Origin: Roseococcus pinisoli | GTDB lineage: Bacteria > Pseudomonadota > Alphaproteobacteria > Acetobacterales > Acetobacteraceae | Assembly (NCBI RefSeq): GCF_018413645.1 | Contig: NZ_JAHCDA010000001.1 | Coordinates: 310,001 to 374,000, forward strand | Length of the DNA: 64,000 bases | Direction: 5' to 3' | Shown: piece by piece, positions 8,542 to 17,585 of the stretch | Position numbering within the stretch: the stretch's first letter is position 1 | Layout of the letters: every line of letters starts with the position of its first letter | The notes under the pieces: model-generated | Seen by the model: the letters and a program-made list of their open reading frames with translations, nothing else | What the model was told of the DNA's origin: nothing | Databases searched by the model: none | Translations under genes and position numbers: made by a program

Positions 8542-8726
8542 CGAAATCATTTTTCGGGCGCAATCCTGGCGCGGTTCCGCCACGCGGCCGGGGTTTTCTG
8601 GACGCTCAGGAGATCCTCACCGAAGACGTGACACCGGCAGGGTTTCCAAACGTTCATGATGTGATGGCCTGCCGCCAGCCCGCCCCGGGCCGATCGGCAG
8701 GCACCGCAAACCGGAGGGAAGCTGCC

Positions 8727-9182
8727 ATGCGAATGTTTCGCGCACTCACGGCCGTGGGCCTCGTGGCCCTGCTCGCCGGTTGCACGCCCGGATATTATTC
8801 GACCCCGGTCTATGGCGGCGGCGGCTACTACGGCGGCCCCGCCTATGTCGGCGGTGGCGGCTATTATGGCCGGCCGGCCTATGCCGGGGGCTATTACGGC
8901 CGCGGCTATGCCGCCCCGCGCTACTACGCGCCCCCTGCCCGCTACGCCCCGCCCCCGCGCGCCTATGGCTGGGGCGGCGGCCGGTCCGGTGGATGGAGCG
9001 GCGGCGGAGGCGGTGGCGGTGGCGGTGGCGGTCGCGGCGGGAACTGGAGTGGCGGGGGTGGCGGCGGCGGACGCGGGGGTGGCGGCGGAGACATCTTCAC
9101 CAACATCCAGCGCCAGTATGGCGGCCAGTCCGGCGGCGGCCAGCGGGGCGGCGGCGGTGGTGGCCGGCACGGCCGTCACTGA
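8727..9182 (+). CDS. Glycine/tyrosine-rich putative lipoprotein
   Basis: Starts MRMFRALTAVGLVALLAGCTPGYYS, with a lipobox L-L-A-G-C at about residues 15-19, after GGAGGG 9 nt upstream. The mature protein is low complexity: Y-Y-G-G and P-R-Y-Y-A-P-P runs, then long glycine stretches broken by W and R, ending RHGRH. It is presumably a surface or periplasmic lipoprotein; no enzymatic domain is visible. A related Tyr/Pro-rich secreted gene follows directly, and a third of similar character lies at 56498. Confidence 0.75.
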   Translation: MRMFRALTAVGLVALLAGCTPGYYSTPVYGGGGYYGGPAYVGGGGYYGRPAYAGGYYGRGYAAPRYYAPPARYAPPPRAYGWGGGRSGGWSGGGGGGGGGGGRGGNWSGGGGGGGRGGGGGDIFTNIQRQYGGQSGGGQRGGGGGGRHGRH

Positions 9183-9251
9183 CGTGACAATTTGCCACGC
9201 TTCCGCCACCAATCCTGCGCTACATTCGGCGGCATGAAGGAGGGCAGTCCC

Positions 9252-9527
9252 ATGCGGATTTTCCGGACTGTGATGATCGCGGGCTTTGCGGCGCTCGGCG
9301 CTGGCATGGGCTCGGCGCAGGCCCAGTGGATGGAGAAGCCGCCACCGGTCTATGTGCCGGCTCCGCGCTATTACGCGCCGCCGGTGCCTGTCTACGTGCC
9401 GCCGCCGGTCTATGTGCCGCCGGTCGTGGTGGCGCCGCCCCGCTATTACGGCCCGCCAGCCTATTACGGGCCGCGGCCTTACTACGGCTATCGCCCCTAC
9501 TACCGGCCGCACTATCGCCGCTGGTAG
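9252..9527 (+). CDS. Small secreted Pro/Tyr-rich protein
   Basis: MRIFRTVMIAGFAALGAGMG ending SAQAQ is a Sec signal peptide; the mature part is about 65 residues of repeated P-P-V-Y-V-P and R-Y-Y-G-P-P-A-Y-Y-G units ending PHYRRW. ATG 9252 is preceded by GAAGGAGGG at good spacing, so it is preferred over ATG 9234. Function unknown; composition suggests an envelope or matrix-associated protein. It follows the Gly-rich lipoprotein gene by 69 nt. Confidence 0.7.
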   Translation: MRIFRTVMIAGFAALGAGMGSAQAQWMEKPPPVYVPAPRYYAPPVPVYVPPPVYVPPVVVAPPRYYGPPAYYGPRPYYGYRPYYRPHYRRW

Positions 9528-9587
9528 CACGCGCCCCGCGCCGCTGCCCCGATACCGCGCCGGCGCTTTCTGTCCTATGGCTCGTGC

Positions 9588-10301
9588 ATGTGCACCGTGA
9601 TCCTGCTGCGCCGTCCCGGTGCCGCCTGGCCTTTGCTCCTGGCCGCCAATCGCGACGAGCGGCTCGATCGCCGCTGGGACCCGCCGGCCGAGTACTGGCC
9701 CGGCATCCTCGGCGGCCGCGACGCGACGGCGGGCGGGACCTGGATGGCCCTCAACCGGGCCGGCGTCATGGCCGCGGTGCTGAACCGCCCCGGCAGCCTG
9801 GGCCCGGCGCCCGACAAGCGCTCCCGCGGCGAGCTTCCTCTCCTGGCCCTCGAAGCTGGCTCCGCCGCCGAAGCCGCGCAGGCGATCGGGCGGCTTGATG
9901 CCGGGCTCTATCGGACCTTCAACCTCGTCATCGCCGATGCCGAGACGGCTTGGTTCGTCGCGGGGCTCGGCTCCGGTGTGCCCGAGGTCGCGGCGCTGCC
10001 GGAGGGCATCACCATGGTCACCGCCCATCCGCCCAATGACCTCACGAGCCCCCGCACGGCGCGCCACCTCCCGCGGTTCCGGGCCGCATCGGAGCCGGCA
10101 CCGCCGGATTGGGGCGAATGGCCGGCGCTCCTCGCCGATTCGGCGGGCGGGGCGGCCGAGGCCCTGAACGTCCCGCCCCTCGGCGGCTTCGGGACGGTCT
10201 GCGCCTCGCTGCTCGCCCTCGGGCCGGCGGGGCGGAGGGAGTGGCGCTTCGCCCCCGGCCCGCCCGACCGGACGCCCTTCGCCTCCCTCCCCCTGCCCTG
10301 A
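9588..10301 (+). CDS. NRDE family protein (TANGO2-like)
   Basis: A 237-residue protein starting MCTVILLRRPGAAWPLLLAANRDERLDR. It carries the N-R-D-E motif that names the family at about residues 22-25 and GGTWMALNRAGVMAAVLNR shortly after. The Cys at position 2 and the overall architecture fit the NRDE/TANGO2 group (Ntn-like fold). Eukaryotic members are linked to Golgi organisation and haem handling; bacterial members are mostly uncharacterised. It sits between envelope genes and purC with no obvious functional partner. Confidence 0.87.
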   Translation: MCTVILLRRPGAAWPLLLAANRDERLDRRWDPPAEYWPGILGGRDATAGGTWMALNRAGVMAAVLNRPGSLGPAPDKRSRGELPLLALEAGSAAEAAQAIGRLDAGLYRTFNLVIADAETAWFVAGLGSGVPEVAALPEGITMVTAHPPNDLTSPRTARHLPRFRAASEPAPPDWGEWPALLADSAGGAAEALNVPPLGGFGTVCASLLALGPAGRREWRFAPGPPDRTPFASLPLP

Positions 10302-10406
10302 AGCGGGGCGGGCATTCCCGCACGCAGGGCGACGCTGCCCTGATGTGCGTGGCACGCATGGGCAAGCCTGCTATATGCCCAAGTCACGACCTGAAGGACC
10401 ACCACC

Positions 10407-11171
10407 ATGGCTCGCCGCCGCCAGATCTACGAGGGCAAGGCCAAGATTCTGTTCGAAGGCCCCGAGCCGGGCACCATCGTCCAGTACTTCAAGGATGACG
10501 CGACCGCCTTCAATGCCCAGAAGAAGGGCATCATCACGGGCAAGGGCGTGCTCAACAACCGCATCAGCGAATACCTGATGACGCGGTTGGGCGAGATCGG
10601 CATCCCCACGCATTTCATCCGCCGCCTCAACATGCGCGAGCAGCTCGTGCGCGAGGTGGAGATCATTCCGCTCGAGGTCGTGGTGCGCAACGTGGCGGCG
10701 GGCTCGCTGGCGACGCGCCTCGGCATCGCGGAGGGCACGCGCCTGCCCCGCTCCATCATCGAATACTACTACAAGAACGACGCGCTGCAGGACCCGCTGG
10801 TGAGCGAGGAGCACATCACCGCCTTCGGCTGGGCCGCGACGCACGACCTGGACGACATGGTGCAGCTGGCGCTGCGCGTGAACGACTTCCTGACCGGGCT
10901 GATGCTCGGCGTCGGCATCGCGCTGGTGGACTTCAAGCTGGAATTCGGCCGGCTCTACGAGAACGACGAGATGCGCATCGTGCTCGCCGACGAGATCAGC
11001 CCCGACAATTGCCGCCTCTGGGACAGCCGCACCGGCGAGAAGATGGACAAGGATCGCTTCCGCCGCGACCTCGGCAAGGTCGAGGAAGGCTATCAGGAAG
11101 TGGCGCGCCGCCTCGGCATCCTGCCCGAGGCCGGCATCCGGGACGTCAAGGGCCCGGAACAGATGCAATGA
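10407..11171 (+). CDS. purC: Phosphoribosylaminoimidazole-succinocarboxamide synthase
   Basis: A 254-residue SAICAR synthase. It starts [22 protein letters not shown] and has [18 protein letters not shown] and the conserved DFKLEFG and [14 protein letters not shown] segments. It joins CAIR with aspartate using ATP in de novo purine synthesis. It heads the purC-purS-purQ-purL run; purS follows after 112 nt. Confidence 0.97.
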   Translation: MARRRQIYEGKAKILFEGPEPGTIVQYFKDDATAFNAQKKGIITGKGVLNNRISEYLMTRLGEIGIPTHFIRRLNMREQLVREVEIIPLEVVVRNVAAGSLATRLGIAEGTRLPRSIIEYYYKNDALQDPLVSEEHITAFGWAATHDLDDMVQLALRVNDFLTGLMLGVGIALVDFKLEFGRLYENDEMRIVLADEISPDNCRLWDSRTGEKMDKDRFRRDLGKVEEGYQEVARRLGILPEAGIRDVKGPEQMQ

Positions 11172-11283
11172 TTTCCGGCCCTCGGACGCCGGGCGGCCGC
11201 TTCCGCGGCCTGGGCATCGAGGGCGGTTTGGCGACGCCGGCCGTCATGCGGCCGGATCCTTTGAGCAAGGCGAGCGTTCCGAC

Positions 11284-11523
11284 ATGAAACTCCGTGTGAC
11301 TGTCTTCCCCAAGGCCGGCGTTCTCGACCCCCAGGGCAAGGCCATCGAGCGCGCGCTCGGCGGCCTCGGCTTCGCCGGCGTCGGCGAGGTCCGCACCGGC
11401 AAGGTGATGATCGTGGAGGTCGCGGAGACCGACGCCGCCCGGGCCAAGGCCCAGGGCGAGGAGATGGCGCGCAAGCTGCTCGCCAACACCGTCATCGAGA
11501 GCTTCACCGTGGAGATCCTGTGA
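11284..11523 (+). CDS. purS: FGAM synthase subunit PurS
   Basis: A 79-residue protein beginning MKLRVTVFPKAGVLDPQGKA, with the PurS core AIERALGGLGFAGVGEVRTGK and TVIESFTVEIL at the end. PurS is the small bridging subunit that, with PurQ and PurL, forms the three-part FGAM synthase. Both partners are encoded downstream. The last codon region overlaps the GTG start of the next small gene (GTGA), an unusual insertion between purS and purQ. Confidence 0.95.
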   Translation: MKLRVTVFPKAGVLDPQGKAIERALGGLGFAGVGEVRTGKVMIVEVAETDAARAKAQGEEMARKLLANTVIESFTVEIL

Positions 11524-11759
11524 CCAGGCGCGAAACATCGCTCCGCTACTTCGTCATCATCTCGCTGGCCTTCACGGCCTGGCGGCTGATGACGACGATC
11601 GCCTGGCTCCTCTTCGGTCCCGGGCTGGAGCCGCCCCACAGGCTCACGCAGATCGCCTACTACCTGTCCAAGGCCGTCCTGGGCGGGCTGTTCTGGCCGA
11701 TCAGCTTCTTCATCGAGGCGCTGCAAAGCCCGCTCTCCTGGCTCTGCCCGCCATGGTGA
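11520..11759 (+). CDS. Small membrane protein of unknown function between purS and purQ
   Basis: A 79-residue frame opening with GTG that overlaps the purS stop by 4 nt, so it would be translated by coupling. It has two hydrophobic segments, YFVIISLAFTAWRLMTTIAW and the region AVLGGLFWPISFFIEAL, and ends LSWLCPPW. No family is recognised. Its codon bias matches the neighbours and its stop overlaps the next gene's start, both supporting real coding. It could be a membrane protein merely co-transcribed with purine genes. Confidence 0.6.
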   Translation: MTRRETSLRYFVIISLAFTAWRLMTTIAWLLFGPGLEPPHRLTQIAYYLSKAVLGGLFWPISFFIEALQSPLSWLCPPW

Positions 11760-11980
11760 AGGCTTCGGTGCTGCTCATGGCCGCCTTGACGGTCCTGGTC
11801 TTCATGGGCCTGCGCTGGCGCGACCAGCGGTTGAGCATCGCCAAGCCCGCCTCGCGCCTCGGCTGGTTCGCCCGGCAGCGCGCCCAGGCGGACCGCTGGA
11901 TCACCTCGGCGGCCATCGCCGCCATCGGAACCACCGTGCTGCTCGGCGGGCTGCACTGGCTCCGCGTCTGGCGAGGCTGA
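11753..11980 (+). CDS. Small membrane protein of unknown function upstream of purQ
   Basis: A 75-residue frame (MVKASVLLMAALTVLVFMGL at the N-terminus) with one N-terminal and one C-terminal membrane segment flanking a basic, polar middle (RWRDQRLSIAKPASRLG). Its start lies inside the last codons of the preceding small gene (7-nt overlap). Function unknown. The tight packing purS-orf-orf-purQ suggests one transcript. Confidence 0.58.
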   Translation: MVKASVLLMAALTVLVFMGLRWRDQRLSIAKPASRLGWFARQRAQADRWITSAAIAAIGTTVLLGGLHWLRVWRG

Positions 11981-12031
11981 CATGCCGCCCGCCCTTCCCC
12001 TCCGCTCCCGCAGCCTTGAGGACTTGACCCC

Positions 12032-12706
12032 ATGAAGGCCTCCATCGTCGTCTTCCCCGGCACCAACCGCGAGCGCGACATGGCGATCGCCCTGGAGCGC
12101 ACGACCGGCCGCAAGCCGACCATGCTCTGGCACCGCGACGCCGAGCTGCCGGCCGGCACCGACCTTGTCGTGCTGCCCGGCGGCTTCTCCTACGGCGACT
12201 ACCTACGCTGCGGCGCCATGGCCGCGCAGTCGCCCATCATGGCGGCGGTGCGCGCCCATGCGGAGCGCGGCGGCCTCGTCCTCGGCGTCTGCAACGGCTT
12301 CCAGATGCTGACCGAGGCCGGCCTGCTGCCGGGCGCCCTGCTGCAGAACGCCTCGCTGCGCTTCCTGGCGATGAACTGCACCATGCGCGTCGAGCGGGCG
12401 GACACCGCCTTCACCCATCACTTCCAGCGCGGCCAGACTTTCCAGGCCACCATGGCGCATGGCGACGGCAATTACTTCTGCGACGCCGAGACGCTGAAGC
12501 GCCTGGAGGGCGAGAACCTCGTGGCCCTGCGCTACGAGGGCGAGAACCCGAATGGCAGCCTCAACGCCATCGCCGGCATCCTCTCGCCGAACCTGCGCGT
12601 GCTCGGGCTGATGCCGCACCCCGAGAACTGCGTGGACCCGCTGGTGGGCGGGACCGACGGGCTGCCCATGTTCACCAGCCTCGCGGAAAGCTTCGCCGCG
12701 GCCTGA
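12032..12706 (+). CDS. purQ: FGAM synthase glutaminase subunit PurQ
   Basis: A 224-residue class I glutamine amidotransferase starting [18 protein letters not shown]. The nucleophile elbow is [23 protein letters not shown] with the catalytic Cys at about residue 88; the His/Glu pair lies in [12 protein letters not shown] near the C-terminus. It releases ammonia from glutamine for PurL. Spacing to purL is larger (about 190 nt) than the other gaps in this cluster. Confidence 0.96.
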   Translation: MKASIVVFPGTNRERDMAIALERTTGRKPTMLWHRDAELPAGTDLVVLPGGFSYGDYLRCGAMAAQSPIMAAVRAHAERGGLVLGVCNGFQMLTEAGLLPGALLQNASLRFLAMNCTMRVERADTAFTHHFQRGQTFQATMAHGDGNYFCDAETLKRLEGENLVALRYEGENPNGSLNAIAGILSPNLRVLGLMPHPENCVDPLVGGTDGLPMFTSLAESFAAA

Positions 12707-12896
12707 CCCGTGGGAGGCGACGCCTCCCGCACCCTCTGCCGGGGAACCCGTTTCCCCGGACCTTCTCCTCAGTCGCCGGGATCGAGCGGCGCCGACAGAT
12801 AGCCGGCAGACGCTCCATCCCACGTGCAGTGAAAGCGTGCTGGATATGACCGGAACCTCGCTGGACAAGCCCCTCACCGGACCCGAAAACCGCCCC

Positions 12897-15095
12897 ATGG
12901 CCTCCGTCCCTCCCCTCGCCCCCGAACGCGCCCGCCAGCTCGCCGCCGAGTTCGGCCTGAAGCCCGACGAGTACGCCCGCGCTCTCGGCATCCTCGGCCG
13001 CGACCCGACCCTGGCCGAGCTCGGCATCTTCTCCGTCATGTGGAGCGAGCACTGCTCCTACAAGTCCAGCCGCGTCTGGCTGAAGGAGCTGCCGACCAAG
13101 GCGCCCTGGGTTCTCGTCGGCCCCGGCGAGAATGCCGGCGTCATCGAGATCGGCGAGGGCCTGGCCGCCGTCTTCAAGATGGAATCCCACAACCACCCGA
13201 GCTTCATCGAGCCCTATAACGGCGCGGCGACGGGCGTGGGCGGCATCCTGCGCGACGTCTTCACCATGGGCGCGCGCCCCATCGCCAACCTCAACGCGCT
13301 GCGCTTCGGCGACCCCAAGCTGCCCAAGACGCGGCAGGTGATGGATGGCGTCGTGCGCGGCATCGGCGGCTACGGCAATTGCGTGGGCGTCCCCACCGTG
13401 GGCGGCGAGGTCAACTTCCACCCGGCCTATAACGGCAACCCGCTGGTCAATGCGATGACCGTAGGCATCCTGAAGGCCGACCGCATCTTCACCGCCGCCG
13501 CCACGGGCCTCGGCAATGCCGTGGTCTATGTCGGCTCCAAGACGGGGCGCGACGGCATCCACGGCGCCACCATGTCCTCCGCGGAGTTCTCCGAGGACAG
13601 CGAGGAGAAGCGCCCCACCGTCCAGATCGGCGACCCCTTCGCCGAGAAGCTGCTCATCGAGGCCTGCCTGGAGCTGATGGCCACCGACGCCATCGTCGCC
13701 ATCCAGGACATGGGCGCGGCCGGCCTCACCTCCTCCGGCGTCGAGATGGCCGGCAAGGGCGGCATGGGCGTCGAGCTCGACATGGACCACGTCCCCCAGC
13801 GCGAGGAGGGCATGTCCGCCTACGAGATGATGCTGTCCGAGAGCCAGGAGCGCATGCTCATGGTGCTCAAGCCGGGCCGCGAGGCGCTGGCCGAATCCAT
13901 CTTCCGCAAGTGGGAGCTGGACTTCGCCGTCATCGGCCGGCTGACCGATACGGGCCGCATCGTCATCAAGCACAAGGGGCTGGTCGAGGCCGACATCCCG
14001 CTGGCCCCGCTGGAATCCGAGGCGCCGCTCTATCGCCGCCCGACCGCCGAGACGCCGAAGCTGCCCGTGATCGTGACCAAGGACGTGGCGGACCCCGTGG
14101 GCCTGGCCGCCGCGCTGAAGACGCTGGTGGCGAGCCCCGACCTCTGCTCGCGGCGCTGGATCTGGGACCAGTACGACGCCCAGGTGGGCGGCCAGACGGC
14201 CAAGCGCCCCGGCCAGGCCGATGCCGCCGTGGTCCGCATCGAGGACCATGTCCGCGCGCTGGCCATGACCACGGATTGCACGCCGCGCTACTGCCAGGCC
14301 GATCCCGAGGCGGGCGGCAAGCAGGCCGTGGCCGAAGCCTGGCGCAACCTGACGGCCGTGGGCGCCCTGCCCCGCGCCATCACCGACAACATGAACTTCG
14401 GCAATCCGGAGAAGCCCGAGATCATGGGCCAGTTCGCCTCGGCCGTGCGCGGCATGGCGGCGGCCTGCACCGCGCTCGACTTCCCGGTGATCAGCGGCAA
14501 CGTCTCGCTCTATAACGAGACCGAGGGCAAGGCGATTCTGCCCACCCCGGCGATCGGCGGCGTGGGCGTCCTGGAGGATGTGGCGCAGGCCGTGGGCCTC
14601 GCGATGCCGCAGGGCGCCGATCTGGTGCTGATCGGCGAGACGGCCGGCTGGCTCGGCCAGTCCCTCTGGCTGCGCGAGATCGCCGGCCGCGAGGAGGGCG
14701 CGCCCCCGCCGGTGGACCTCGCTGCCGAGCGCCGCAACGGCGACTTCGTGCGCACCGAGATCCTGGCCGGGCGCGTCGGCGCCTGCCACGACTGCGCCGA
14801 TGGCGGCCTGCTGGTGACGGTGGCCGAGATGTGCATGGCCTCGGGCGTCGGCGCCAGGCTGACGCCCACCGGCGACCACGGCTTCTGGTTCGGCGAGGAC
14901 CAGTCCCGCTACGTGCTGGCGGTGACGGACGGCGCGGCGCTTCTCGCAGCTGCGAAGTCGGCTGGCGTGCCGGCCCTTGCCCTCGGGCGTTCGGGCGGGA
15001 ACACTCTGGAGATTCCGGGTGGCGATGCCATATCGGTGGATGAACTCACGGCAGCGAACGAAGCGACGTTGCCGGAACTGATGCGAGGGACGTGA
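12897..15095 (+). CDS. purL: FGAM synthase large subunit PurL
   Basis: A 732-residue ATP-dependent synthetase of the PurM superfamily. Diagnostic pieces are [75 protein letters not shown] and a second half with [14 protein letters not shown]. It converts FGAR to FGAM with PurQ and PurS. Start at ATG 12897 is chosen on family length; in-frame GTG 12837 and ATG 12846 are possible, and none has a clear Shine-Dalgarno. BolA-like and glutaredoxin genes follow closely, possibly on the same message. Confidence 0.95.
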   Translation: MASVPPLAPERARQLAAEFGLKPDEYARALGILGRDPTLAELGIFSVMWSEHCSYKSSRVWLKELPTKAPWVLVGPGENAGVIEIGEGLAAVFKMESHNHPSFIEPYNGAATGVGGILRDVFTMGARPIANLNALRFGDPKLPKTRQVMDGVVRGIGGYGNCVGVPTVGGEVNFHPAYNGNPLVNAMTVGILKADRIFTAAATGLGNAVVYVGSKTGRDGIHGATMSSAEFSEDSEEKRPTVQIGDPFAEKLLIEACLELMATDAIVAIQDMGAAGLTSSGVEMAGKGGMGVELDMDHVPQREEGMSAYEMMLSESQERMLMVLKPGREALAESIFRKWELDFAVIGRLTDTGRIVIKHKGLVEADIPLAPLESEAPLYRRPTAETPKLPVIVTKDVADPVGLAAALKTLVASPDLCSRRWIWDQYDAQVGGQTAKRPGQADAAVVRIEDHVRALAMTTDCTPRYCQADPEAGGKQAVAEAWRNLTAVGALPRAITDNMNFGNPEKPEIMGQFASAVRGMAAACTALDFPVISGNVSLYNETEGKAILPTPAIGGVGVLEDVAQAVGLAMPQGADLVLIGETAGWLGQSLWLREIAGREEGAPPPVDLAAERRNGDFVRTEILAGRVGACHDCADGGLLVTVAEMCMASGVGARLTPTGDHGFWFGEDQSRYVLAVTDGAALLAAAKSAGVPALALGRSGGNTLEIPGGDAISVDELTAANEATLPELMRGT

Positions 15096-15099
15096 ACTT

Positions 15100-15333
15100 A
15101 TGCCGATGCAGCCGGCCGAAATCGAGGCCCTGATCAAATCCGCCATGCCAGACGCGCAGGTGGCGATCGAGGACCTGGCCGGCGACGGTGATCATTACGC
15201 CGCCACGGTCATTTCCGAGTCCTTCCGCGGCCTGTCGCGCGTGAAGCAGCACCAGCTCGTCTACGCGGCCCTGCAGGGCCGCATGGGCGGGGTGCTGCAT
15301 GCCCTCGCGCTGCAGACCAGCGCGCCCGAGTAG
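15100..15333 (+). CDS. BolA family protein (IbaG-like)
   Basis: A 77-residue protein: [54 protein letters not shown]. This is the helix-turn-helix-like BolA fold with the conserved F-x-G-x-x-x-x-x-x-H-Q motif. BolA proteins pair with monothiol glutaredoxins to bind [2Fe-2S] clusters. The next gene is exactly such a glutaredoxin, 23 nt downstream, supporting the assignment. It lies 4 nt after purL. Confidence 0.92.
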   Translation: MPMQPAEIEALIKSAMPDAQVAIEDLAGDGDHYAATVISESFRGLSRVKQHQLVYAALQGRMGGVLHALALQTSAPE

Positions 15334-15356
15334 ATCATTCGACAAGGAAGCAGCAG

Positions 15357-15692
15357 ATGACGACCGTTACCGAGCGCATCGAGTCCGAGATCAAGGCGAG
15401 CCCCGTGGTGCTCTACATGAAGGGCACGCCGGTCTTCCCGCAGTGCGGCTTCTCGGCCCGGGTGGTGCAGATCCTCAGCCATGTGGGGGTGCCCTTCAAG
15501 GGCGTGAACGTCCTCGAGGATCCCGAGATCCGCGAGGGCATCAAGGCCTACACCAACTGGCCGACCATCCCGCAGCTCTACGTCGACGGCGAGTTCGTCG
15601 GCGGCTGCGACATCGTGATGGAGATGTTCCAGTCGGGCGAGCTGCAGACCCTGCTGCAGGACAAGGGCATCGCCACCAAGGCCGAGGCCTGA
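15357..15692 (+). CDS. grxD: Monothiol glutaredoxin, Grx4 type
   Basis: A 111-residue protein with the monothiol active site [10 protein letters not shown] (C-G-F-S) at about residues 31-34, KGTPVFP before it and [20 protein letters not shown] after it, the full Grx4 signature. It binds a shared [2Fe-2S] cluster with glutathione and a BolA partner, here encoded directly upstream, and delivers it in Fe-S trafficking. A strong hairpin follows within 10 nt. Confidence 0.95.
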   Translation: MTTVTERIESEIKASPVVLYMKGTPVFPQCGFSARVVQILSHVGVPFKGVNVLEDPEIREGIKAYTNWPTIPQLYVDGEFVGGCDIVMEMFQSGELQTLLQDKGIATKAEA

Positions 15693-15699
15693 GCCTCGC

Positions 15700-15719
15700 C
15701 GGGGAGCTTTCGCTCCCCG
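15700..15719 (+). terminator. Hairpin after grxD
   Basis: CGGGGAGC-TTTC-GCTCCCCG, an 8-bp perfect stem starting 7 nt after the grxD stop. No U-run follows, so it may stabilise the 3' end or end transcription with Rho. Confidence 0.45.
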
Positions 15720-15911
15720 CGCATCCTTACCCGGTCATGCGGTGCCGCGTGACCGGGGGCGTTCCGCCACTGGGACGCCTGAAAAGCCGCTGACAGGCCC
15801 CTGGAGGGCCTTCGCGCTGCCGCACCCGGCCTCTCCACCCCACAAGCTTTCATCGCCGCACACCGCCCCTCAAAGGGCGCCGCTTCCGCATGACCTTCTG
15901 ACGCGGCGGAT

Positions 15912-15948
15912 AAAGAAAAAGCGGTGCGAAGGTCTCCCCTCGCACCGC
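15912..15948 (-). terminator. Rho-independent terminator of rpsD
   Basis: On the minus strand GCGGTGCGA (15948-15940) pairs with TCGCACCGC (15929-15921) and is followed by TTTTTCTTT. It lies about 40 nt after the rpsD stop. Confidence 0.88.
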
Positions 15949-15986
15949 CCATCCTCCCGAGGGAGGCTTCTTCGGTATGACCCGGA

Positions 15987-16628
15987 TTAGCGCGAGTAGA
16001 ACTCGACGACCAGGTTCGGTTCCATCTGGACCGGGTACGGCACGTCGGAGAACTTCGGCGTGCGCAGGATCCGGCCCTTCATGGCGCGGTGATCGACCTC
16101 GAGGTACTCCGGCACGTCGCGGCCGGCTTCCTGCGCGGCGTCGAGCACCATCGTCAGCTGCTTCGACTTCTCCTTGACCTCGATCACGTCGGTGTCCTTC
16201 ACCGAGTAGGAACCGATGTTCAGGCGCTTGCCGTTCACCAGCACATGGCCGTGGTTCACGAACTGACGCGCGGCGAAGGGCGTCACGGCGAACTTCAGGC
16301 GGTAGATGATGGTGTCCAGCCGGCGCTCCAGCAGGTCGATCAGGTTCTCGGAGGTGTCGCCCTTACGGCGCACGGCCTCGTCGTAATACTTGCGGAACTG
16401 CTTCTCGCCGATGTTGGCGTAGTAGCCCTTCAGCTTCTGCTTCGCCATGAGCTGGATGCCGAAGTCGGTCGGCTTGTTCTTCCGGCGCTGGCCATGCTGG
16501 CCGGGGCCGTAGGTGCGGGCACCCTGCTCGCCCTTGCGGGGCTTGGCGACGGGGCTCTTCGCGCGGCCCCAGAGGTTTTCACCCAGGCGGCGATTGATCT
16601 TGTACTTGGAAGCGAGGCGCTTGGTCAT
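15987..16628 (-). CDS. rpsD: 30S ribosomal protein S4
   Basis: A 213-residue uS4 protein: [40 protein letters not shown], and the S4 RNA-binding region [20 protein letters not shown] with [17 protein letters not shown]. It starts small-subunit assembly on 16S rRNA. ATG 16628 fits the family start; an upstream in-frame extension to 16739 is not protein-like. It stands alone on the minus strand with its own terminator. Confidence 0.96.
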   Translation of the reverse strand: MTKRLASKYKINRRLGENLWGRAKSPVAKPRKGEQGARTYGPGQHGQRRKNKPTDFGIQLMAKQKLKGYYANIGEKQFRKYYDEAVRRKGDTSENLIDLLERRLDTIIYRLKFAVTPFAARQFVNHGHVLVNGKRLNIGSYSVKDTDVIEVKEKSKQLTMVLDAAQEAGRDVPEYLEVDHRAMKGRILRTPKFSDVPYPVQMEPNLVVEFYSR

Positions 16629-16835
16629 GCGCGGCTTTCCCGGCAGCCTTTCGGCGCGGGACCTTCTTTGGTGCCGACCCGTTCTCAGGTCTGCGGGTTG
16701 TCCCGGTAGTCCGTGCCCTGGTGGGCAAAGCGGGCGCACGCCCCGAAGGCGCGTCCTCGTTCCCAGGAATGGGCCGGGTGATAGGGGGGGGAGGCGGGCT
16801 TGTCAAACCAGGGGCCGCCCCCCTACTCCCGCCCC

Positions 16836-17063
16836 ATGGTCACGCGCGAAGAAATCCTGATCCTCGGCCTGACGGCCGGCATCGTCGGCAGCCTGGTGGG
16901 GGGCCTGATGCTCGGCCTCGGTCTCATCGCCGTGGCGGAAGGCATCCACATGGGCTGGCTGCTGGTCCTGCCCGCGGCGCCCGTCAGCGGCGGCCTGGGC
17001 TATCTGCTGGCGCGCAAGCTGACCAGGAAGCCGGAGAACGAGGACCGCCGCCCGCTCCGCTGA
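16836..17063 (+). CDS. Small two-segment membrane protein, unknown
   Basis: A 75-residue frame starting MVTREEILILGLTAGIVGSL, with a first membrane segment (GIVGSLVGGLMLGLGLIAVA) and a second (GWLLVLPAAPVSGGLGYLLA), ending in a basic and acidic tail (RKLTRKPENEDRRPLR). No family is recognised. A TTG start at 16800 is also in frame. It lies between rpsD, which diverges from it, and the convergent maoC gene. Confidence 0.55.
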   Translation: MVTREEILILGLTAGIVGSLVGGLMLGLGLIAVAEGIHMGWLLVLPAAPVSGGLGYLLARKLTRKPENEDRRPLR

Positions 17064-17084
17064 GCGCGGGTCGCGTCCCCCGGG

Positions 17085-17585
17085 TCACGGCGCCAGGGGC
17101 ACGCGGCGGCGCAGCAGATAGCGGTGCCGGCCGTCCAGCACCTGCACGCCATTCTGGTTGTGAACGGTGCTGCGAAGCCCGACGACGCCGGTGGTGCGGT
17201 TGCTGGTCAGCTCGTCCACCTCGAGGCAGGGGTAGAGCGTGTCGCCCAGCACCACCGGGTGCAGGAAGCGGCTCGACTGCTCGAGGAAGGCCTTCAGCGA
17301 ATCCTCCACCAGATGCGGGAAGATCCCCGCCCCCGCTGCCGTCTGGATCGCGATCTGGTAGCCATGCGCCAGCATGTCCGACAGGCCATGGGCCCGGCAG
17401 AATTCGCGATCGTAATGGATCGGGTGGTTGTCGCCGCTCGCCGCCTGGAACGCGAGGAAGATGGCGCTGGTCATGGTCCGGCTGGGCAGCGGGAAGCGCT
17501 CGCCCAGGACGAAATCCTCGAACCAGCGTTGCTCGGCCACCATGCGGTGCTGGCGGGGATCGAAGGGGGTCTCGGAGGTGCTCAT
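17085..17585 (-). CDS. MaoC family dehydratase
   Basis: A 166-residue hot-dog-fold protein. The (R)-enoyl hydratase motif is seen as SGDNHPIHYDREFCRAHGLSD with D and H in the expected places, followed by MLAHGYQIAIQ. MaoC proteins hydrate enoyl-CoA or similar thioesters. The start overlaps the stop of the Bug receptor gene (17582) by 4 nt, so the two form an operon. This suggests that the imported acid may be metabolised as a CoA ester, but the substrate is not evident. Confidence 0.88.
   Translation of the reverse strand: MSTSETPFDPRQHRMVAEQRWFEDFVLGERFPLPSRTMTSAIFLAFQAASGDNHPIHYDREFCRAHGLSDMLAHGYQIAIQTAAGAGIFPHLVEDSLKAFLEQSSRFLHPVVLGDTLYPCLEVDELTSNRTTGVVGLRSTVHNQNGVQVLDGRHRYLLRRRVPLAP

Noticed and set aside
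8990-9180. Tandem DNA repeat
   Set aside because: The GGC/GGT runs are explained by glycine codons of the lipoprotein gene.
12672-15146. 824-codon minus-strand frame opposite purL
   Set aside because: Mirror of purL codon bias; no recognisable protein features.
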